The translations under genes and the position numbers were made by a program. Positions 8,735 through 17,274 of a stretch of DNA of 64,000 nt are shown in pieces. The notes beneath the pieces are model-generated. The model worked only from the letters and a program-made list of their open reading frames with translations, was not told the origin of the DNA and searched no databases. The stretch is taken from the NCBI GenBank assembly GCA_052379845.1, contig JBQTCF010000010.1; one strand, written 5' to 3'. The stretch comes from Roseinatronobacter sp052379845. Lineage in GTDB: Bacteria > Pseudomonadota > Alphaproteobacteria > Rhodobacterales > Rhodobacteraceae. Position 1 is the first letter of the stretch, and each line of letters opens with the position of its first letter.

Positions 8735-9916
8735 ATGTTCGAAACCCTGCCCGACCCCAAACTTGACGGGATCATTGCCCTGATGCAGGCCTTTGCGGCT
8801 GATCCGCGCATGGGCAAGATCGATCTGGGCGTAGGGGTCTACCGCGACGAGGCCGGGCGCACCCCTGTCATGCAAGCCGTAAAACAGGCCGAAGCGCATA
8901 TAGTCGCCACGCAGGAAAGCAAAACCTACCTGTCCCTTGCCGGTGACGTGGCGTTTCTGGACACCATGGAAGGGTTGCTGCTGGGCGGCGCGGTGCCGCG
9001 CGCGCGGGTGGCCGCGGTGGGCACACCGGGCGGCACTGCGGCAGTGCGCCAGATTGCCGAACTGGTCCGCCTTGTGCGGGCCGACGCCACAATCTGGACA
9101 AGCGCGCAGACATGGCCAAACCACGCGCCGCTGATTGCTGCGGCGGGCCTGAAATCGCGCCCTTACCGCTATCAGGATGGCGCAGGCGCGATGCTGGACC
9201 GCGACGGCATGTTCGCAGATCTGGCGGGCGCGGCGGCGGGGGATGTGGTGCTGCTGCATGGCTGCTGCCACAACCCGACCGGCCTTGACCTAAGCGTGCA
9301 GGACTGGGCCGAAATGGCCGCCTTGCTGGACCGCACGGGCGCTGTGCCTTTCGTGGATATGGCCTATCAGGGGTTCGGCGAAGGGGTGAACGCCGATGCG
9401 GGCGGGCTGCGCCATCTGGCCGCACGGCTGCCGGAAGTGCTGGTTGCCGCCAGTTGTTCCAAGAATTTCGGGCTATACCGCGAACGCGTGGGCGTGGCGA
9501 TGGCCATTGTGCCCGAAGCGCACAAGGCCCGGCTGGCGGGCGCGTTGGCCAGCCTGAACCGTCAGAATTTCGCCTTCCCGCCCGATCATGGCGGGCGCGT
9601 GGTCAGCACCATTCTGAATGACACCGCGCTGAAACATGTCTGGCAGACCGAGTTGGAAGACATGCGCACCCGTGTCGCCCAAAACCGCCGCACCCTTGCT
9701 GCGGCGCTGCGTGCAGAAACTGGCACGAACAGGTTTGACGCGATTGAACACCAACAGGGCATGTTTTCGCTTCTGCCGCTGAGTGGGGCACAGGTCGAAT
9801 GCCTGCGCGCGGATCACGGGGTCTATATGCTGTGGGACGGGCGCACCAACATGGCGGGGCTGAACAGCCAGACAATCCCGGTTCTGGCCCAGGCCATCGC
9901 AAAAGTTGTGGCTTGA
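8735..9916 (+). CDS. Aromatic/aspartate aminotransferase (class I fold)
   Basis: PLP-dependent transaminase of 393 residues, close in layout to E. coli AspC/TyrB. It starts MFETLPDPKLDGI; the PLP-binding Lys is K243 in SCSKNFGLYRERVG. Other family marks are KIDLGVGVYRDEAG near the N terminus, HGCCHNPTGLD, and the C-terminal GVYMLWDGRTNMAGL. The AspC/TyrB subgroup transaminates aspartate, tyrosine or phenylalanine with 2-oxoglutarate; which is preferred cannot be told. The start is 10 bp after the GNAT gene. Confidence 0.92.
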   Translation: MFETLPDPKLDGIIALMQAFAADPRMGKIDLGVGVYRDEAGRTPVMQAVKQAEAHIVATQESKTYLSLAGDVAFLDTMEGLLLGGAVPRARVAAVGTPGGTAAVRQIAELVRLVRADATIWTSAQTWPNHAPLIAAAGLKSRPYRYQDGAGAMLDRDGMFADLAGAAAGDVVLLHGCCHNPTGLDLSVQDWAEMAALLDRTGAVPFVDMAYQGFGEGVNADAGGLRHLAARLPEVLVAASCSKNFGLYRERVGVAMAIVPEAHKARLAGALASLNRQNFAFPPDHGGRVVSTILNDTALKHVWQTELEDMRTRVAQNRRTLAAALRAETGTNRFDAIEHQQGMFSLLPLSGAQVECLRADHGVYMLWDGRTNMAGLNSQTIPVLAQAIAKVVA

Positions 9917-9959
9917 TCACGCGAACGCACGGGGCCGGTCGGGGCTTATGGGCGCGGGC

Positions 9960-9973
9960 TTGACCCAGATCAA
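9960..9973. promoter_or_regulatory. FNR/FnrL-type binding site upstream of msrPQ
   Basis: The sequence TTGACCCAGATCAA matches the FNR consensus TTGAT-N4-ATCAA at nine of ten fixed positions. It sits 122 bp before the msrP start in the only intergenic space between the aminotransferase and msrP. A possible -10 (TATGGG, 9991-9996) lies downstream. This form of the site is common for FnrL in Rhodobacteraceae. Confidence 0.6.
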
Positions 9974-10095
9974 ACATCGCGGGGCGAATTTATGGGACAC
10001 TTCCACGGGGTCGGGTGCCAAACCTGCCCCCGCGCGCATGATCATGTCGCCCGGACAGCGCGAGTTTAGCCGCCTTGCAACCAAGAACAGTGACA

Positions 10096-11031
10096 ATGCC
10101 AAAATTCACCTACCCCATACCCCGCGCAACCGAAATCACCCCGAAAGCGGCCTTCTTGAACAGGCGCGCCGTTATCGCGGGGCTTGGGGCGGGGGCGGCG
10201 CTTGGTCTGACGGGGTTGCCCATGGCCGCACGCGCGGATGTCTTGCCGGGTGTCACCCCCGGCCCCTATTCCACCGATGAAGCCCTGACGACAAAAGACG
10301 TGGCAACCGGCTATTGCAACTTCTTCGAATTTGGCCCGGCCAAGGATGATCCTGCCCAACACGCCCACCGGCTGCAAACTGACCCGTGGTCTGTGGTCAT
10401 CGACGGGCTGACCGACACCCCCGGCCCCATGGATATGGATGACCTGCTGCGCCGGTTCCCGTTGCAGGAACGCATTTACCGCCTGCGCTGTGTGGAAGCG
10501 TGGTCAATGGTCATTCCGTGGATCGGGTTTCCGCTGGCCGACCTGCTGGCGCATGTGGGCGTGCAATCGGGGGCGCGCTATGTGCAGTTCGAGTCCTTTG
10601 ACGATGTATCGATAATGCCGCAACAGGGGCGGGCGCTGCTGGACTGGCCCTATACCGAAGCGCTGCGCCTGGACGAGGCGCTGCATCCACTGACCTTTTT
10701 GGCCGTGGGCATGTATGGCGAGATGATGCCAAACCAGAACGGCGCGCCCATCCGGCTGGTGGTGCCGTGGAAATACGGGTTCAAATCCATCAAATCCATC
10801 AAGCGCATTTCCCTTCTGGCGGATCAGCCCATGCCCACATGGCACGCCAAATCGCCGCGCGAATACGGGTTTTACGCGAATGTGAACCCGTCGGTGCGTC
10901 ATCCCCGCTGGCATCAGGCCACAGAAAGACGCCTGCATGACGGAACCCGCATTCGAACCGAAATGTTCAATGGCTATGGCGCGCTTGTTTCCGATTTGTA
11001 TGCAGGCATGGATCTGGAACAGAATTATTGA
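10096..11031 (+). CDS. msrP: Protein-methionine-sulfoxide reductase catalytic subunit MsrP
   Basis: Periplasmic molybdoenzyme that repairs oxidised methionines in envelope proteins, fed with electrons by MsrQ. It has 311 residues. A Tat-type signal is visible: FLNRRAVIAGLGAGAALG followed by cleavage after ARA. The molybdopterin-ligating Cys is C132 in YRLRCVEAWSMVIPW. The conserved MYGEMMPNQNGAPIRLVVPW and the end segment NPSVRHPRWHQATER are as in YedY proteins. The ATG at 10096 is taken because the upstream TTG adds only seven unlikely residues. Confidence 0.95.
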   Translation: MPKFTYPIPRATEITPKAAFLNRRAVIAGLGAGAALGLTGLPMAARADVLPGVTPGPYSTDEALTTKDVATGYCNFFEFGPAKDDPAQHAHRLQTDPWSVVIDGLTDTPGPMDMDDLLRRFPLQERIYRLRCVEAWSMVIPWIGFPLADLLAHVGVQSGARYVQFESFDDVSIMPQQGRALLDWPYTEALRLDEALHPLTFLAVGMYGEMMPNQNGAPIRLVVPWKYGFKSIKSIKRISLLADQPMPTWHAKSPREYGFYANVNPSVRHPRWHQATERRLHDGTRIRTEMFNGYGALVSDLYAGMDLEQNY

Positions 11032-11045
11032 AACTGGCAGGCACA

Positions 11046-11627
11046 ATGACGCATGTGATACGCTGGGCCACCTGGGCGGTGGGGGCGGTGCCGGGCGTGT
11101 GGCTGTATTGGCGATGGCAGGGCGGCACCTTGGGCGTTGTGCCCGCCGAGGTGGTGCTGCACCAAACCGGGCGGTTTGCATTGCTGATGCTGATGGCCAC
11201 CCTTGCGCTGGGGTTTGCGCATTTCCTGACGAACTGGCGCGCGTTATTCGCTGCGCGTCGTCCGCTGGGCGTTTGGACATTTCTGTATGCGCTGGCGCAT
11301 GCCAGCATATGGCTGCTTCTGGACCAGGGCGGGTTCATAGAATTCGCCGCTGATGAGATGCGCAAGATGCTGCATCTTCAGCTTGGGCTTGCTGCCCTTT
11401 TGCTGATGCTGCCCCTTGCGCTGACATCGGTGGACGCGGCCCCGCGCATTCTGGGCTTTCCTGTCTGGAAGAAACTGCATTTGCTGGTCTGGCCCACGGC
11501 GTTCATTGCCATCATGCATGCATGGGTGGTATCGCGGTTTGAAAACCCGCTGGTTCTGACGCTGGCGGGGCTTAGCGTGTTTTTCATGGCCAGCAGGATA
11601 TATGCCCGCATCCGGCACGGGCGCTAG
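11046..11627 (+). CDS. msrQ: MsrPQ system heme-binding membrane subunit MsrQ
   Basis: Inner-membrane b-type cytochrome of the ferric-reductase fold that passes quinol-derived electrons to MsrP. It has 193 residues and about six hydrophobic segments. Candidate heme-ligand histidines are in LGFAHFLTNW, ALAHASIWL, KKLHLLVWP and AIMHAWVV. The ATG at 11046 follows GGCAGG at ribosome-binding distance; a TTG at 11028 overlapping the msrP stop is an alternative start. It is clearly in operon with msrP. Confidence 0.92.
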   Translation: MTHVIRWATWAVGAVPGVWLYWRWQGGTLGVVPAEVVLHQTGRFALLMLMATLALGFAHFLTNWRALFAARRPLGVWTFLYALAHASIWLLLDQGGFIEFAADEMRKMLHLQLGLAALLLMLPLALTSVDAAPRILGFPVWKKLHLLVWPTAFIAIMHAWVVSRFENPLVLTLAGLSVFFMASRIYARIRHGR

Positions 11628-11644
11628 GCGCGGGCGGATGCGTT

Positions 11645-11673
11645 TTGCAAAGCGCCTGAAATCACGCTAGATA
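11645..11673 (+). promoter_or_regulatory. Sigma70-like promoter of the PcaQ-like gene
   Basis: TTGCAA (11645-11650) and TAGATA (11668-11673) are separated by exactly 17 bases in the 82 bp between msrQ and the LysR-type gene. The match to consensus is moderate. Confidence 0.4.
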
Positions 11674-11709
11674 AATAGCAACGCCACATCCTAACCCCAA
11701 GGGCACCCC

Positions 11710-12630
11710 ATGGACCCACGCCTGCGCCTGCGTCATCTGCGCTGTTTTCTGGAAACCGCGCGGCTGGAAAGCCTGAGTGCGGCTGCAACCGCGTTGCATG
11801 TGTCCCAACCGGCGGCGTCCAAAACCATCCGCGAGCTGGAAGATATTCTGGGCGTCCCCCTGTTTGACCGCACGGGCCGCAGACTGGTGCTGACCCCGTC
11901 AGGCAAGCTGTTCCAGCAACATGCAGGCGGGGCCATGCTGGCGTTGGAACGCGCCCAAACCCTTGCGCGCGATGCCCCTGAACGCGTTACGAAACTGGTT
12001 GTCGGCATTTTGCCCACAGTGGCAACAGACGTGTTTCCCCGCGCCGCACTTGCCTTTCATCAGCATATGCCCAATTGCACCTTGCGCGTGTCAACAGGGC
12101 CGAACTGGTTGTTGCTGTCGCAACTGCGCGAAGGCGCGCTTGACCTGACAGTGGGGCGCATGCCCAATCCCGGACAGATGACGGGCCTTGCCTTTCAACA
12201 GCTTTATTCGGAACAGGTTGTGCTGGTGGTGCGCCCGGACCACCCGCTGATCCGCACGGGCGCGGTGGCGGAAAATCTGGGCAAATTTCCTTTGGTGCTG
12301 CCACCAAGCGGGGCGGTCATTGCACCGGCGGTGCAGTCCTATTTGCTTAGCATCGGGTTACAACATGCCCCGGCCGCGTTTGAAAGCGTGTCGCTGGCCT
12401 TCGGGCGCAAGGTGGTGCAGCAGTCCGATGCGGTCTGGTTCATTTCCGCCGGGGTTGTCGGGGACGAAATTCGGCAGGGCAGCTTGCGCGCGCTTGATCT
12501 GGGAACCAGCCTTATGGCCGGTCCGGTGGGCATTTGCACCCGCGCCGACACGCCCCCAAACCCCGAAAGCATCGCCATGGTGGCGGCATTGCAGGGTTTG
12601 TTTTCCGCGCCCGCCACCAAGGACATGTGA
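11710..12630 (+). CDS. pcaQ: LysR-type transcriptional regulator, PcaQ-like
   Basis: DNA-binding regulator of 306 residues. The winged helix-turn-helix is at residues 1-65 (LRHLRCFLETARLESLSAAA, then HVSQPAASKTIRELED), followed by the effector-binding domain (about 95-300). The N terminus and VGILPTVATDVFPRAALAF resemble PcaQ, the activator of protocatechuate (pca) genes in alphaproteobacteria. No pca gene is adjacent: msrQ lies upstream and a convergent acyl-CoA dehydrogenase downstream. It may act at a distance or sense another aromatic acid, so the name is by similarity only. Confidence 0.75.
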   Translation: MDPRLRLRHLRCFLETARLESLSAAATALHVSQPAASKTIRELEDILGVPLFDRTGRRLVLTPSGKLFQQHAGGAMLALERAQTLARDAPERVTKLVVGILPTVATDVFPRAALAFHQHMPNCTLRVSTGPNWLLLSQLREGALDLTVGRMPNPGQMTGLAFQQLYSEQVVLVVRPDHPLIRTGAVAENLGKFPLVLPPSGAVIAPAVQSYLLSIGLQHAPAAFESVSLAFGRKVVQQSDAVWFISAGVVGDEIRQGSLRALDLGTSLMAGPVGICTRADTPPNPESIAMVAALQGLFSAPATKDM

Positions 12631-12637
12631 ACGCGCG

Positions 12638-14239
12638 TTACTGCGCGGCGTCCACCCAGCCAAGGATATGCGCCTGATTGGCAAGATGGGCAATCTGCCC
12701 CGGCAGCAACAGACAGCGCGATCTGGCAAGGGCCTGAATGCGGGCGGGTGTGCCGTCATCTGCCTGCGCGCGCAGCCAGAACGCCAGATCAGCAAGCGCG
12801 ATCGTCACCTGCATGAAGTCGGTGGCCAGTTCGCGCGGGCGTGCAGCGACAGCGGCACGCAGGCCAGTCCATGCGTGCAGACTGTCGCGCAGCGGCTGTG
12901 ACCTCAGGCTATCGGCAATCTGGCCAATCCATGCCGCGAAGGCGTCAGCCTGCGCGCCCCCGTCATGGTTCAGGCCGCGCGTGGCAAGTGTTGCGGCATG
13001 AATGCCGTTCGCGCCTTCATAAATCGCGCAGATGCGCGCATCGCGGTAGGTTTGTTCGACGCGGTATTCATGCAGGTAGCCATAGCCCCCCAGCACCTGC
13101 ACCGCCAGTTCGGCCGCCTGCGTTCCCGCATCGGACCCGCACACCTTGGCAACAGGTGTCAGAAAATCAGCCAGCGCGTGATTTCCGGTTTCCAGTGCGA
13201 CCAGCGCGGAATGCGTCAGCGCGCGCGCGGACACCGCCAGCGCATCGGCGCTGTCGATCATGCGGCGCACATCGGCGTGGCGGTCAAGTGTGACCGGCCC
13301 ACCATCCGGGCCGCGCCCCTGAACACGCTGCGCAGCATAGGTGGCGGCGACATGATGCGCGCGCGCCGCATGGGCCACGCCCTGCAAGGCGACATCAAGG
13401 CGCGCATGGTTCATCAAGGTAAACATCGCCGCCAACCCCTGACCGGGGGCACCAATCAATTCCCCCTGCGCGCCGTCAAACGCCATCTGGCAGGTGGGCG
13501 AGGCATGCAGGCCCATCTTTTCCTCAATCCGGGTGACCGTCACAGAATTGCGCGCCCCGTCTGCCAGCACTGCCGGACAGGCGAACAGGCTAAGCCCCCG
13601 GATGCCCTCGGGGCCAGTGCGGGCCAGAACCAGATGCAGGATATTGTCACTCAGGTTCTGGTCCCCGCCGGAAATGAAAATCTTCTCACCCGAAATGCGC
13701 CAGCCCTGTGCGGTGTTTTCCGCCTTGGTGCGCACGCCCGACAAGTCCGACCCTGCGCCCGGTTCGGTCAGGCACATGGTCGCCAGCCAGTCCCCCGCAG
13801 CCAGCGGCGCAATGAAGCGGGCCTGCTGGTCGGCAGTGCCGAATTGCAAAAGCAGGCGGATTGCACCGGGCACAAGCCCTGCCACCATTTGCAGGGAATG
13901 GCATGCGCCCGAGAATATTTCCGACACAGCAGCGTGAACCGCGCCGCCCACCCCCTGGCCACCAAACGCTTCGGGCGCGGTCAGGCCCTGCCAGCCATCG
14001 GCCGCCAAGTCCCGAAACACTGCATCAAACCCGTCAGGCATGACCACGCGCCCATTTTGCATGCGGCACCCCTGCCTGTCGCCCGCTTCATCAAGGGGCG
14101 CAATGCGGCCTTCGGCAAATGCCGCGAAATGCTGGACAATTTCGGCGGTCAGCTCGCCGTCCCAGTCCGGGGTTGCAGCGGCACCCGCGAATTCAAGCGA
14201 CCACAGAATGTCATCAACAGGGGCAGTAAACGGCGTCAT
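12638..14239 (-). CDS. Acyl-CoA dehydrogenase, long DmdC/AcdA-like type
   Basis: FAD-dependent enzyme of 533 residues, longer than the usual 380-residue acyl-CoA dehydrogenases because of a C-terminal extension. Core motifs are CLTEPGAGSDLSGVRTKA (FAD and substrate site), ISGEKIFISGG and KMGLHASPTCQMAFDGA. The catalytic-base region is ICAIYEGANGIHAATL. The group includes 3-methylmercaptopropionyl-CoA dehydrogenases, but the substrate here is unknown. A short-chain dehydrogenase gene starts the operon 11 bp upstream, a pairing consistent with beta-oxidation. A second paralogue lies at 44.5-46.2 kb. Confidence 0.88.
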   Translation of the reverse strand: MTPFTAPVDDILWSLEFAGAAATPDWDGELTAEIVQHFAAFAEGRIAPLDEAGDRQGCRMQNGRVVMPDGFDAVFRDLAADGWQGLTAPEAFGGQGVGGAVHAAVSEIFSGACHSLQMVAGLVPGAIRLLLQFGTADQQARFIAPLAAGDWLATMCLTEPGAGSDLSGVRTKAENTAQGWRISGEKIFISGGDQNLSDNILHLVLARTGPEGIRGLSLFACPAVLADGARNSVTVTRIEEKMGLHASPTCQMAFDGAQGELIGAPGQGLAAMFTLMNHARLDVALQGVAHAARAHHVAATYAAQRVQGRGPDGGPVTLDRHADVRRMIDSADALAVSARALTHSALVALETGNHALADFLTPVAKVCGSDAGTQAAELAVQVLGGYGYLHEYRVEQTYRDARICAIYEGANGIHAATLATRGLNHDGGAQADAFAAWIGQIADSLRSQPLRDSLHAWTGLRAAVAARPRELATDFMQVTIALADLAFWLRAQADDGTPARIQALARSRCLLLPGQIAHLANQAHILGWVDAAQ

Positions 14240-14250
14240 TTCCGGTGTCC

Positions 14251-15018
14251 TTATTTGGGCGCCAAGCGAACAGCGCTATCAAGGCGGATGACTTCGCCAT
14301 TCAGGATCGGGTTTTCCACGATCTGTTGCACCAGCATGGCAAATTCGTCCGGATGCCCAAGGCGCGACGGAAACGGCAGGCTGGCTTCCAGCGACGCGCG
14401 GATTTCAGGGGTCAGTCCCGCGCTCATCCCTGTCTCGAACAAACCCGGTGCCACGGCCATGACGCGAATGCCCACCCGCGCCAGTTCGCGCGCGGCAGGC
14501 AGGGTCAGGGACGCCACGCCCCCTTTGGACGCAGCATAGGCCGCCTGCCCGATTTGCCCGTCCTGCCATGCCACAGATGTGGTGTTTACAATCACGCCGC
14601 GTGCGCCGTCACTATCCACCGGGTCCATGGCCGCCATGCCCTTGGCGGCATGGGACAGCACGATATAGGTGCCCAGAAGATTGACGCGCAAGGTGCGTTC
14701 AAACAGGTCAATCGGCAAATCGCCATCGCGCGGCAGAATACGCGACGCAGTGCCAATACCAGCGCAATTCACCACGATGCGCGGGGCCGCGCCGAACGCA
14801 GTTTGCGTCACTGCAAACGCTGCGGCCACGCTGGCGGTATCGGACACATCTGCAGCGACGGCCAGACCGCCAATTTCTGTGGCCACAGTTTGGGCGGCAT
14901 CCATGCTGCGATCAAGCACAGCAACCGTCGCGCCCGCAGCCGCAAGCCTGCGCGCAGTTGCCGCGCCCAGTCCGCTGCCCCCCCCTGTCACCAAGGCAAT
15001 CATGTTCAAGATGTCCAT
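14251..15018 (-). CDS. Short-chain dehydrogenase, 3-hydroxyacyl-CoA dehydrogenase-like
   Basis: NAD(P)-dependent Rossmann enzyme of 255 residues. The cofactor motif TGGGSGLGAATARRLA is near the N terminus, then VNCAGIG. The catalytic residues are the Ser of VNTTSVAWQDGQIGQ and Y-x-x-x-K in AAYAASKGG. The PGLFETGM segment and SRLGHPDEFAMLVQQI resemble type II 3-hydroxyacyl-CoA dehydrogenase (HSD17B10-like). The start MDILNMIALVTGG is used; upstream residues lack similarity. Its neighbour is an acyl-CoA dehydrogenase, so a role in fatty or branched acyl-CoA breakdown is inferred. Confidence 0.88.
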   Translation of the reverse strand: MDILNMIALVTGGGSGLGAATARRLAAAGATVAVLDRSMDAAQTVATEIGGLAVAADVSDTASVAAAFAVTQTAFGAAPRIVVNCAGIGTASRILPRDGDLPIDLFERTLRVNLLGTYIVLSHAAKGMAAMDPVDSDGARGVIVNTTSVAWQDGQIGQAAYAASKGGVASLTLPAARELARVGIRVMAVAPGLFETGMSAGLTPEIRASLEASLPFPSRLGHPDEFAMLVQQIVENPILNGEVIRLDSAVRLAPK

Positions 15019-15180
15019 CGCGCCCTCATTAAAACCGGGGGTCCAGACCAGGCAAAACCTGTGCAGGCACCCGATACCGCCGGGCAAAAGCCCGAAAGTA
15101 AGTAAACTGTTATCAGAAGTAACTATCAGCCAGGTTTGGTCCTTGCAACACCCAATCCCGCAGGCACGAAGCCCGCCCCC

Positions 15181-15216
15181 AAATGCAAAGGCCCCCCGGC
15201 ATGGTGCCGAGGGGCC
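15181..15216 (-). terminator. Intrinsic terminator after the BMP binding-protein gene
   Basis: An 11-bp stem with one mismatch (15190-15200 with 15206-15216) has a five-base loop and is followed on the minus strand by TTTGCATTT. It begins 24 bp after the stop of the substrate-binding protein and closes the BMP transporter operon. The remaining 160 bp up to the short-chain dehydrogenase show nothing else clear. Confidence 0.75.
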
Positions 15217-15240
15217 GGAGCACGCGCAGCTGTCGCAAGC

Positions 15241-16305
15241 TTAGTTCGGAATTTCCGACGTGATGCCTTCGACATAGAAATCCATCGTCAGCAAATCGCC
15301 ATCAGATGCAACTTCGCCTTCTGCCAGCCAGGGTGTGCCGTCCTGACGGTTGATCGGGCCAGTGAAGGGGTGGTAGTCGCCCGCAGCTATTGCCGCGATC
15401 ATGCCCTCGGCCTCGGCGCGGATGTCTTCGGGGATCAGGTCACTCATCGGGGCAAAGCCCACCATGCCTTCATTGATGCCGTGCCAGACATTGCCCGCTT
15501 CCCATGTGCCGTCAATCACCGCCTGCACACGTTCAATGTAATAGGGCGCCCAGACATCGGTAATGCCGGTCAGATGCGCCTGCGGTGCGAAGGCGGACAT
15601 GTCCGACGCCTGACCAAAGGCAAAAATGCCCGCATCCTGTGCCACTGTCAGCGGGGCAGTTGAATCCGTGTGCTGCATGATAATGTCAGCGCCCTGTTCA
15701 ATCAGCGCTTCGGCGGCGGCGGCTTCTTGTGCGGGATCATACCAGCTATAGGCCCAGACCACATTGAATTCCACGTCGGGGTTCACGGCCTTGGCATGCA
15801 GATAGGCAGAGTTGATACCCATGATCACTTCAGGAATGGGGAAGGACGCGATATACCCGACCTTGTTGGTCTGGGTCATCTTGCCTGCGATATGCCCGAT
15901 AACAGCGCGCCCTTCATAGAAGCGGGCATTATACAGGCCGACATTTTCAGTTTCCTGAATATAGCCCGTCGCATGTTCGAATTTCACATTCGGGAAACGT
16001 GCGGCAACCGTGTTCATGTCCGGCCCATAGCCGAAGGAGGTTGCAAAAATCAGGTCTGTGCCCGACAGCGCCATCTGTGTCATGACGCGTTCTGCATCCG
16101 CGCCATAGGCGACGTTTTCCACATAGGTGGTTTCAATCGCGTCGCCAAGTTCTTCTTCCAGCGCAAGGCGCGCCATATCATGCGTATAGGTCCAGCCATG
16201 GTCGCCCACCGGACCAATATAGACAAACCCCACTTTGGTTGTGTCAGCAAATGCCGGCACGGCAAGGACAGCGCCCAGCACAGTGGCAGTCAGCAGTTTT
16301 TTCAT
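15241..16305 (-). CDS. BMP family ABC transporter substrate-binding protein
   Basis: Periplasmic binding protein of 354 residues with a Sec signal ending AVPAFA-D. The mature N terminus KVGFVYIGPVGDHGWTY is the hallmark of the BMP/PnrA family, whose members bind purine nucleosides or related bases. Further family segments are FATSFGYGPDMNTVA, NARFYEGRAVIGHIAGKMT and ADIIMQHTDS. It is the last gene of a four-gene operon (ATPase, two permeases, binding protein). A purine or nucleoside substrate is expected, not proven. Confidence 0.92.
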   Translation of the reverse strand: MKKLLTATVLGAVLAVPAFADTTKVGFVYIGPVGDHGWTYTHDMARLALEEELGDAIETTYVENVAYGADAERVMTQMALSGTDLIFATSFGYGPDMNTVAARFPNVKFEHATGYIQETENVGLYNARFYEGRAVIGHIAGKMTQTNKVGYIASFPIPEVIMGINSAYLHAKAVNPDVEFNVVWAYSWYDPAQEAAAAEALIEQGADIIMQHTDSTAPLTVAQDAGIFAFGQASDMSAFAPQAHLTGITDVWAPYYIERVQAVIDGTWEAGNVWHGINEGMVGFAPMSDLIPEDIRAEAEGMIAAIAAGDYHPFTGPINRQDGTPWLAEGEVASDGDLLTMDFYVEGITSEIPN

Positions 16306-16341
16306 TCTCGTAATCTCCCTGTTGGCAGCGAAGGTATAACC

Positions 16342-17274
16342 TCAACCAGAGGCATGGAAAGGCCGGTTCAGCGATCCGGGTGCGTTCAAGCTCCCGCGTG
16401 CCTTGCCGGAGGAAATGATAACCAGCACCGCGATGGTTATCAGGTAGGGCGACATTGACAAGTACTCCACAGGAATTCGCACGCCTGCGGCTTGCAAATT
16501 CAACTGCAGGACGACCACGCCGCCAAACAGATATGCGCCCGCCATGGCACGCCATGGACGCCAGCTTGCAAACACCACCAGCGCCAGCGCAATCCAGCCT
16601 GCGCCCACGGTCATGCCTTCGGTCCATTGCGGAACACGGATCAACGACAGATACGCCCCCCCAAGCCCCGCACAGGCACCGCCGAACATGATTGCCAGCA
16701 CCCGCACACGCTTGACATGATACCCCAGCGCATGCGCCGCATCGTGGTTTTCGCCGACCGCGCGTAAAATCATGCCCGCGCGGCTGTATTTCAGGAACCA
16801 CCAGACCGCGGCGACAAGGGCGATGGTCAGGTAAACCATGATGTCATGCGAAAACACCGCGCGCCCCAGAAATGGAATATCCGATAGCGGGCCAAGATCC
16901 AGCTTGGGCGTGCGCGGCGGGGTGATGCCGACATATTTCTGGCCAATCAGCGCCGACAGACCCAGCCCGAACAAGGTCAGCGCAAGGCCGGACGCCACCT
17001 GATTGGTCATCAATGCCTGTGTCAGCAGCGCAAACAGCAACGATAACGCCATCCCGCCCAGCGCTGCGCCAATAAACCCAAGGAACGGACTGCCGGAATT
17101 CACGGCAATGATGAACCCCGTCACCGCGCCGATGATCATCATCCCCTCAACGCCCAGATTCAGCACGCCCGCCTTCTCGACCACCAATTCGCCGATGGCC
17201 GCCAGCAGAATGGGGGTGGCCGCCACCATCAGGGCGGCAAACAGAACTGCGGGATTGATTGACCCCAAAATCAT
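16342..17274 (-). CDS. BMP-type ABC transporter permease (second subunit)
   Basis: Inner-membrane protein of 310 residues with eight or more hydrophobic segments, in the BPD_transp_2 (LivM/RbsC-like) permease family. The N-terminal GELVVEKAGVLNLGVEGMM is characteristic of nucleoside-type permeases such as NupQ/YufQ. The middle part RAGMILRAVGENHDAAHALG is the cytoplasmic EAA-like coupling loop. Its ATG overlaps the stop of the preceding permease by four bases. The C-terminal stretch after ISSGKARG is polar and short. Confidence 0.9.
   Translation of the reverse strand: MILGSINPAVLFAALMVAATPILLAAIGELVVEKAGVLNLGVEGMMIIGAVTGFIIAVNSGSPFLGFIGAALGGMALSLLFALLTQALMTNQVASGLALTLFGLGLSALIGQKYVGITPPRTPKLDLGPLSDIPFLGRAVFSHDIMVYLTIALVAAVWWFLKYSRAGMILRAVGENHDAAHALGYHVKRVRVLAIMFGGACAGLGGAYLSLIRVPQWTEGMTVGAGWIALALVVFASWRPWRAMAGAYLFGGVVVLQLNLQAAGVRIPVEYLSMSPYLITIAVLVIISSGKARGSLNAPGSLNRPFHASG

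Noticed and set aside
12965..14539. Open frame of over 500 codons on the plus strand across the acyl-CoA dehydrogenase gene
   Set aside because: It is antisense to a gene with clear family motifs, and its translation is a Gln/His/Arg-rich sequence without any domain. High GC creates such open antisense frames.
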